From Otis tarda (Eukaryota; Chordata; Aves; Otidiformes; Otididae), in contig CM048552.1 in the NCBI GenBank assembly GCA_026413225.1, forward strand, positions 208,829,553 to 208,893,552: 64,000 bases of DNA, read 5' to 3'. Both the position numbers and the translations under genes were made by a program. Of this stretch, positions 58,490 to 64,000 are shown in pieces (the stretch's first letter is position 1; each line of letters begins with the position of its first letter). The notes under the pieces are model-generated. The model was not told the DNA's origin and did no database searches. It saw nothing but the letters and a program-made list of their open reading frames with translations.

Positions 58490-59692
58490 TCATAGAATCA
58501 TAGAATCATAGAATCATAGAATGGTTAGAGTTGGAAGGGACCTTCAAAGGTCATCTAGTCCAACCCCCCTGCAAGGAGCAGGGACATCCCTGACTAGATC
58601 AGGTTGCTCAGAGCCTCATCCAGCCTGGCCTTGAACACTTCCAGGGATGGGGCATCCACCACCTCTCTGGGCAACCTGTTCCAGTGCTCTACAACTCTCA
58701 TTGTAAAAAATTTTTTTCTAATATCTAATCTAAACCTACCTCCCTCCAATTTAAACCCATTACCCCTTGTCCTATCACAACAGGCCCTACTGAACAGTTT
58801 CTCCCCATCTTTCCTGTAGGCCCCCTTGAGGTATTGGAAGACCGCTATCAGGTCTCCCCGGAGCCTCCTCTTCTCCAGGCTGAACAGCCCCAACTCTCTC
58901 AGCCTGTCCTCATAGGAGAGGTGCTCCAGCCCTCTGATCATCTTGGTGGCCCTCTTCTGGACCCTTTCCAACTGGTCCATGTCCTTCTTGTGTTGGGGGC
59001 TCCAGAACTGGACGCAGTACTCCAGGTGGGGTCTCACCAGGGCAGAGTAGAGGGGGAGAATCACCTCCCTCGACCTGCCGGCCACGCTCCTCTGGATGCA
59101 GCCCAGGATGCGGTTGGCCTTCTGGGCCGCAAGGGCGCATTGCCCGCTCATGTTGAGCCTCTCGTCCACCAGCACTCCCAAGTCTTTCTCCTCAGGGCTG
59201 CTCTCAATCCATTCTCCGCCCAGCCTGTATTTGTGCCTGGGATTGCCACGACCCAGGTGCAGGACCTTGCACTTGGCCTGGTTGAACTTCATGAGGTTGG
59301 CACGGGCCCACCTCTCCAGCCTGTCCAGGTCCCTCTGGATGGCATCCCTCCCTTCCAGCGAGTCGACGGCACCACACAGCTTGGTGTCATCGGCGAACTT
59401 GCTGAGGGTGCACTCTATCCCACTGTCCATGTCGCCGACAAAGATGTTGAACAGGGCCGGGCCCAACACGGACCCCTGAGGGACGCCACTCGTGACCGGT
59501 CTCCACTTGGACATTGAGCCGTTGACCACCACTCTCTGAGTGCGGCCATCCAGCCAACTCCTTATCCACCGAGTGGTCCATCCATCGAACCCATGCCTCT
59601 CTAGTTTAGAGAGAAGGATGTCATGCGGGACAGTGTCAAAAGCTTTGCACAAGTCCAGGTAGACGATATCCGTTGCCCATCCCTTGTCCACC
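58490..59692 (-). mobile_element. Young CR1 LINE, 5'-truncated, nested in the LTR
   Basis: A reverse-oriented 1203-bp CR1. Its 3' tail is four perfect 8-bp units TCATAGAA (58490-58521). The LTR sequence resumes with TTAAGCTTGGG after the CR1 5' end, and TTAA stands on both sides (58486-58489 and 59693-59696). The sibling LTR has AAGTTAAGCCTGGG at the empty site, which proves the insertion point. The ORF2 part is uninterrupted, so this is the youngest CR1 in the window. The APE domain and the start of the reverse transcriptase are missing through 5' truncation. Confidence 0.97.
58594..59691 (-). pseudogene. CR1 ORF2 C-terminal two-thirds of reverse transcriptase, truncated but uninterrupted
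   Basis: An open frame of 365 residues reads the palm of a CR1 reverse transcriptase and the region behind it. Motif A is [10 protein letters not shown] (residues 12-21, catalytic Asp at 13 or, by family alignment, the D in the LDLCKAFD core). The PQGS block is at 71-74 and motif C FADD at 99-102, with both catalytic Asp present. The C-terminal part has the conserved [18 protein letters not shown] and [13 protein letters not shown] words. The frame ends at the family stop after SNLI. The N-terminal endonuclease and the RT fingers are absent, so the piece cannot move by itself. The first Met is only the first in frame, not a native start. Confidence 0.93.
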
Positions 59693-59764
59693 TTAAGCTT
59701 GGGAAGAGGGAGGGGTGGATGGAGGTTATCTTGTTCCCTGTCTCATTATCCTGCTGTTTGTAGT

Positions 59765-59770
59765 AATAAA
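59765..59770 (+). terminator. LTR polyadenylation signal
   Basis: AATAAA in the 3' part of the LTR, in the same orientation as the TATA-like box. It would act only on plus-strand transcripts, not on DLG2. Confidence 0.5.
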
Positions 59771-59954
59771 TGAATAGTTTTTCCCAAGTCGAGTCTGTTT
59801 TGCCCGTGACGGTAACTTTAAGGATTTCTCCCTGTCCTTATCTCAAACCTCGAGCCGTTTTTCCTTATATTTTCTCTCCCTGTTCTCTCGGAGGGTGGGG
59901 GGGAGTGAGAGAGAGACTGCGTAGTCTGGTCCTGATCAGGGCTGAACTACGACA

Positions 59955-59959
59955 CATGT
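59955..59959 (+). repeat. Right target-site duplication of LTR
   Basis: CATGT, identical to 57651-57655. Confidence 0.9.
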
Positions 59960-62900
59960 TAAGATAACTGGTATTACCAATGAAAAATACCATATATGAG
60001 TACTATGTTAGCTAATAACACAGGCCAATATTTATTAACTAATTTTTAAATAAATATATATATTATTTTTCATTGATTTTATACATGAGAGACTCATCCA
60101 CCAAACACAACACTCAGTAAGAATATTCATTTATGTTAAAATGGAGAGCTCATAATCAGCTCGTAAATTCAAACCTAGTTGCTACTTTTTTACCTTCCAT
60201 CCTCCTGCATGGTCACTCAAACACCCTTATACTTCTGTCACCACCTAATCTCATGGATCTCACTACAGTATCATCTTTTCAACCCAAGTGTGCCTTCAGA
60301 CATTCACTCCCCTTTGCAGTTCCTGCTATCTGCCTACTCCAAATTGATAAAATATCAAACTGTCCCTCCTCCCTCCTACAGCTTCTACTTTACACATAAC
60401 TGTCACTTCCATTCACTTACCTGCCTTTCTGAATTAATCTTTTATCCCTAGTTCTGTTTTCTGTATTTGGATTTCCCTGTCTCCTGGTCTCATCCTGGGT
60501 CATTTAGGCATTCCCCTGTTAGTAGCAGTTATTCCATATACCTGGGTTTCCACACAGTTCTAAAAGGTATTTTTCCTTCTGGAATATGAATATAGCTAAA
60601 CTACCATTGATCAGTTTTGCTTATAATGCTGCAGGGTTCTTTTTTTCACATTTGAATTTCAAAGGATGATACAAGTTGAAATAATTATTGCAATTCTCCT
60701 GTTTCTGAAATGAAGTAAGTTTTTCCATTTTAACAAGTGCCTTATAACTCAAAGATGGTAAGAACTTAATTCCAGCTGAAGCCAATAAGCAATAGGTACT
60801 CAGTAACTTAAATAAAAAAGTAAAAAAATTGTAGAGGCTGCTTAGAGACAGAAGGGCACTGGTGACTTGTCTGACCCCAAGCACTGAGTTAGCAGTGAAT
60901 TAAAAAACTGAAATCCTTGCCTTGATCTCTACTTGATAGGTTTTTCCATATTTCCATGTCTCCTGAATATGGCAATGTGGCCTTTGAGAGGTGAGATGGC
61001 CATTGGCTTGTGTCATGGCAAATCTATACTGAATTCGATCCAATGACCATGAGGCAATGTATCAGTAGTTGAATGGTAGCTAACTGGAATTTTCAGCTCT
61101 AAATGAAGTAAGAGGTCAGTGCTCATATTTTTATATTAAAACTCCCTGAATCACAACATTCATAGTTTATTTATGGCTTTAGAGATTGCGGTTATGTGAC
61201 ACAGACATTTTTAATAGATGATGCTCCATAGTCTCCAATAAAGCAAGTTTTAAAAAACCAATAGAAAGGAAATAGCCCTTGTATTCTGTGAACGTTTTTT
61301 TCTTTTGTTATTGTCCTAGTGGCTTGCTTGTTTGGATAAAGAGCACAGCTATCTCGTTTTTTTTTCAAAAGGATCTCCAAAATCTCCTCCAACAAATTAT
61401 TCCTCAAATACCCTATTTAATGGATGGTCAATTTCTATTATTTTGCAGTTCATTTCATATGATAATTTTTTTAATCACTCAGGAACTCAGAGCTTACTGG
61501 ACAGTAGAGCGGAATGATGCCTGCAGTCTAGTATGTTTAAGTACAAGGCAAAAGTCCAGCCTGGGGCAAACCTCTGGATTAATAAAGCTCAGGGATTTAG
61601 CCATTTTGTCCGGCGGTAGCAGTTTGGCTTTCAAATTTGTGGTTTTAGTTTTCCTTCATCGTGAGGCTGACAGTAAGACTACACTGAGGGGTGTAAAGCT
61701 CACTTCAAATCTTCAGTGTATATCAGATGTGACATAATTCTGTTTGACAGTCTTAAAACAAAATTTGCTAAGTCAGAATGTTTGAACTGAATGTGAACTC
61801 CTCCTTAAACTATTAGGAGCTGAAAAGCAACCAATCTGGCATCAGATCATTTCTACTCATTGAGGCAATTGTAAAATGAATGTTTTAGAGGCAACTGATG
61901 ATTTCATCACAGTAAAAACACACAGCCTCTAGTCTAGGCCAATTTACTAGCTTTGCATAACACATATCTGACAGGTCTGATAGCTAACACTGCTTGGCAA
62001 AAAGAGACATACCTTATTCATGAGAATTGTTAGTATAATTTATTAAGTTCTGCTCATGTGCTTGAAAATGTCAGAGATAATTTAGGAAACAGTTATTGCA
62101 TCAAGGCAATTGCAATATATGTTACAGATTGCAGAAAGATGGAGGCGGGTGGGAGAGATAGAGAAATCCAGCTGGAAGACAGATTCCTAGATTAATAAAA
62201 ATCAAAACAGAGCTCTATAGTCACCAATCTTTGTAGCATTCCAGCATATGCAGGTGGTAAATTTTTCCCTAGAAGCTCCATTAAGTTGGTATTTTAGAAA
62301 TTAATCTGTTTTATTTTGAAGTCCCTAAATGACAAGTCTATGAGCTTCTATGGCAATATAACCCAGTTACCCTGACTACAAAACAAGTGCACCATGTTTC
62401 CAGGCTGAATATGTCCAAGTTCAACTTCCAGGCATCAGATAACGTATATTTATCAACAACACTGAAAAACAGTTTGCTACCAGCTCTCTTCTCCAATATA
62501 AGTATTTCCAGATGGCAGCATTTACAGTGACACTGTTCATAGAAAAAAAAAGGTTTGTTTGTTTGTTTGTTTTTTAATAAGCCATTTCTTTAAATATATA
62601 AAAGGCAGAGTGTTTTCAAAAGCATAAATTTGCATTTGCACTCAGCTTCTGTTTATTGGATGTCCAATTGCCTTCTGTACCACTAAAAAGCTCCTCTTGT
62701 ACAGGGAAGTTGGATAGGGAATTCAGTTTTGTCATGTGAAATGTTTTTGATTCATTATGATGACAGCAAGTACTGGACATATGTTTGTATGTTTTGTAAA
62801 AGGTGAAACTGAGCTTATACAGAAAGGTGGAGCACTCTGCACCTAGATGATCTCATATAAACATAAACAGGTTGAGGACTTTTAGAGACCTAGTGCCATT

Positions 62901-64000
62901 TATAACTCATCCTCAAATCCCAGAACTTCTCAATGTTAGTGGCAATGTCTGAGCTTGCATTAACCAGCTGTTTGCCCCAGATCTTCCTATCAGATCCTGC
63001 CATGACAGCATCTTTACTTTTCTCTGTTTTTCTCTATTTTATTTTGGGAAGATGTTGATAGGCAGCTTACAGGGACAACAAGTTTGTGGTAAAATGACAT
63101 CTACTGCTTCTTCTCCAGCCCTGTGGCTGTTCTTTCAGGAAGAAAATTAGACTTAACAATTTATTATTGAAAAATTCATAGGAGCTATTGCTCCCCTTCT
63201 GTTGTATTCTAAGTATCCGCAAATAGATTGATTATTTCTCCCAGAAGTTTTAACTGGAAATTAGGCAAGCTTCTCTATATTTCCAAATATTCCTTGAGTT
63301 CTTGAATAAAATTCTGAATGGTCTGCATTGAACAGTTCCTTAAGTATTTTTGGACGATTTTCAGCTGGTTTCTAAGCAAGCATCTTACTTGTCAAAGTTC
63401 TAATTTGGTTTTGCCTTAGTCCAGTTTGAAGACTTATCTCTTTGTTTCTTCATAACTGTCCTAACTAGATGATCATAGATCCTTTTATAAAGAAGACAAA
63501 AGCAAAAAATGCACTAAACATTCAAACTTTCTCGGTCGCGATTTTAAGTAGTCTTTATTCCAACTGTTTAGGAAAGGAATTTACTGCTTTGTTTTCTATT
63601 CTTATCAAATATTTTCTTGCTACCTTTTCTAATCCTTGCTAGTTACAGTACATTTTACATCTTGCCCTTCTGATTTTGTCCCAAAATTTTTCTTAACATT
63701 TACACTTTCTTAGGACTTAGGTTGTTATAACCACAGTAACTTGACTCAGCTTCCAGTTTTCATGAGTTTCATAACATCAAAAGGCTCTCAAGTACCAAGG
63801 TTCATTTCTTACTACACTATCATTCCTTTTTTTCACTCTGTTCTTAATGTATTTTCTTAAAATAACAGCTATGACTTCTGAATTAACTATTACTTTAAAA
63901 CTTCCTCCCTGTGGGATTTTCCATATCACCTGTGAATGCACAGCAGACTGGCTTTGAAGTTCATATTACTTATTCTTCTGAACTTTCTCATTCCCTTCCA
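59960..64000. other. Unique intronic sequence
   Basis: AT-rich DNA with no recognised gene or interspersed repeat. A (GTTT)n run lies at 62552-62575 behind an A-run. A 152-codon plus-strand open frame at 61279-61737 has no recognised family and contains low-complexity hydrophobic residues only. Confidence 0.55.
62552..62575 (+). repeat. (GTTT)n microsatellite
   Basis: GTTTGTTTGTTTGTTTG followed by a T-run and preceded by about ten A. Confidence 0.85.

Larger units (their letters stand above)
57656..59954 (+). mobile_element. Solo LTR of an endogenous retrovirus (long form), split by a CR1
   Basis: It begins TGTCGTGGTTTTG and ends AACTACGACA, an imperfect terminal inverted repeat, and is flanked by CATGT on both sides. 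Removing the inserted CR1 and its duplicated TTAA leaves about 1092 bp. It matches the 44.7-kb LTR at both ends and through the promoter and 3' parts, but has extra GC-rich sequence at about 57880-58020 and a degenerate repeat region at 58085-58345. A TATTTAAG box is at 57829-57836 and an AATAAA signal at 59765-59770, so the LTR points along the plus strand, antisense to DLG2. No retroviral gene is present. Confidence 0.92.

Noticed and set aside
57684-58493. 269-codon minus-strand frame and two overlapping 165-198-codon frames
   Set aside because: They run antisense through the GC-rich part of the LTR. Composition (Pro, Ser, Arg-rich) and lack of stops follow from GC content; no family is recognised.
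58834-59517. 227-codon plus-strand frame
   Set aside because: It is the antisense shadow of the CR1 ORF2 fragment.
44711-59959. The two LTRs as the ends of one 15-kb provirus
   Set aside because: Each has its own different target duplication (TACAT and CATGT) on both sides, the lengths differ, and the DLG2 exon on the opposite strand lies between them, so they are two independent solo LTRs.
61279-61737. 152-codon plus-strand frame
   Set aside because: Opposite strand to DLG2, Phe/Leu/Ser-rich from AT-rich DNA, no recognisable family. Taken as chance.
1-64000. tRNA, rRNA, snRNA, CRISPR arrays or prokaryotic operons
   Set aside because: No cloverleaf, direct-repeat array, ribosome-binding or operon structure was seen; the window is vertebrate intronic DNA.

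Overview
This window is non-coding vertebrate nuclear DNA, almost certainly from a bird. The evidence is nine copies of CR1, the dominant avian LINE, in several ages and subfamilies. They carry the typical CR1 3' tail of 8-bp units (TCATAGAA or its complement) and the CR1 ORF2 C-terminal protein. There are also two solo LTRs with 5-bp target-site duplications. The background is AT-rich, with few long ORFs outside repeats. The species cannot be fixed from the sequence alone.

Only one host-gene exon is convincing. It is a 103-bp exon on the minus strand (52812-52914) with consensus splice sites, encoding the C-terminal half of the third PDZ domain of the synaptic scaffold DLG2 (PSD-93). The word pattern ([22 protein letters not shown], then a phase-1 junction) fits DLG2 and not DLG1, DLG3 or DLG4. 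I therefore read 1-52811 as the intron downstream of this exon and 52915-64000 as the intron upstream of it. No neighbouring DLG2 exon was recognised by eye on either side, which fits the very large introns of this gene, but a small exon could have been missed.

Layout on the plus-strand coordinates. 1-20.7 kb: intron with six CR1 pieces, four of them dense between 11.8 and 20.7 kb; the 1.18-kb copy at 17.5-18.6 kb has lost a catalytic Asp of reverse transcriptase. 20.7-43.9 kb: mostly unique AT-rich intron with one CR1 of a different subfamily (27.9-28.65 kb), MIR/L2-like ancient fragments and a G-run. 43.9-45.4 kb: an old CR1 tail and a 686-bp solo LTR. 52.8-52.9 kb: the DLG2 exon. 56.28-56.54 kb: a GC- and CpG-rich island built on a 51-bp tandem repeat, about 3.4 kb upstream of the exon in gene orientation. 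57.65-59.95 kb: a second, longer solo LTR of the same family with a young CR1 inserted in it. 59.96-64 kb: plain intron.

There are no operons, CRISPR arrays or recognisable RNA genes, and no new multi-gene system is visible. The items most worth a second look are the CpG-rich 51-bp minisatellite (a possible alternative promoter or first exon), the nested LTR/CR1 insertion with its TTAA junction, and the way the two sibling LTRs differ by an internal repeat expansion and an inverted CCAAT box.
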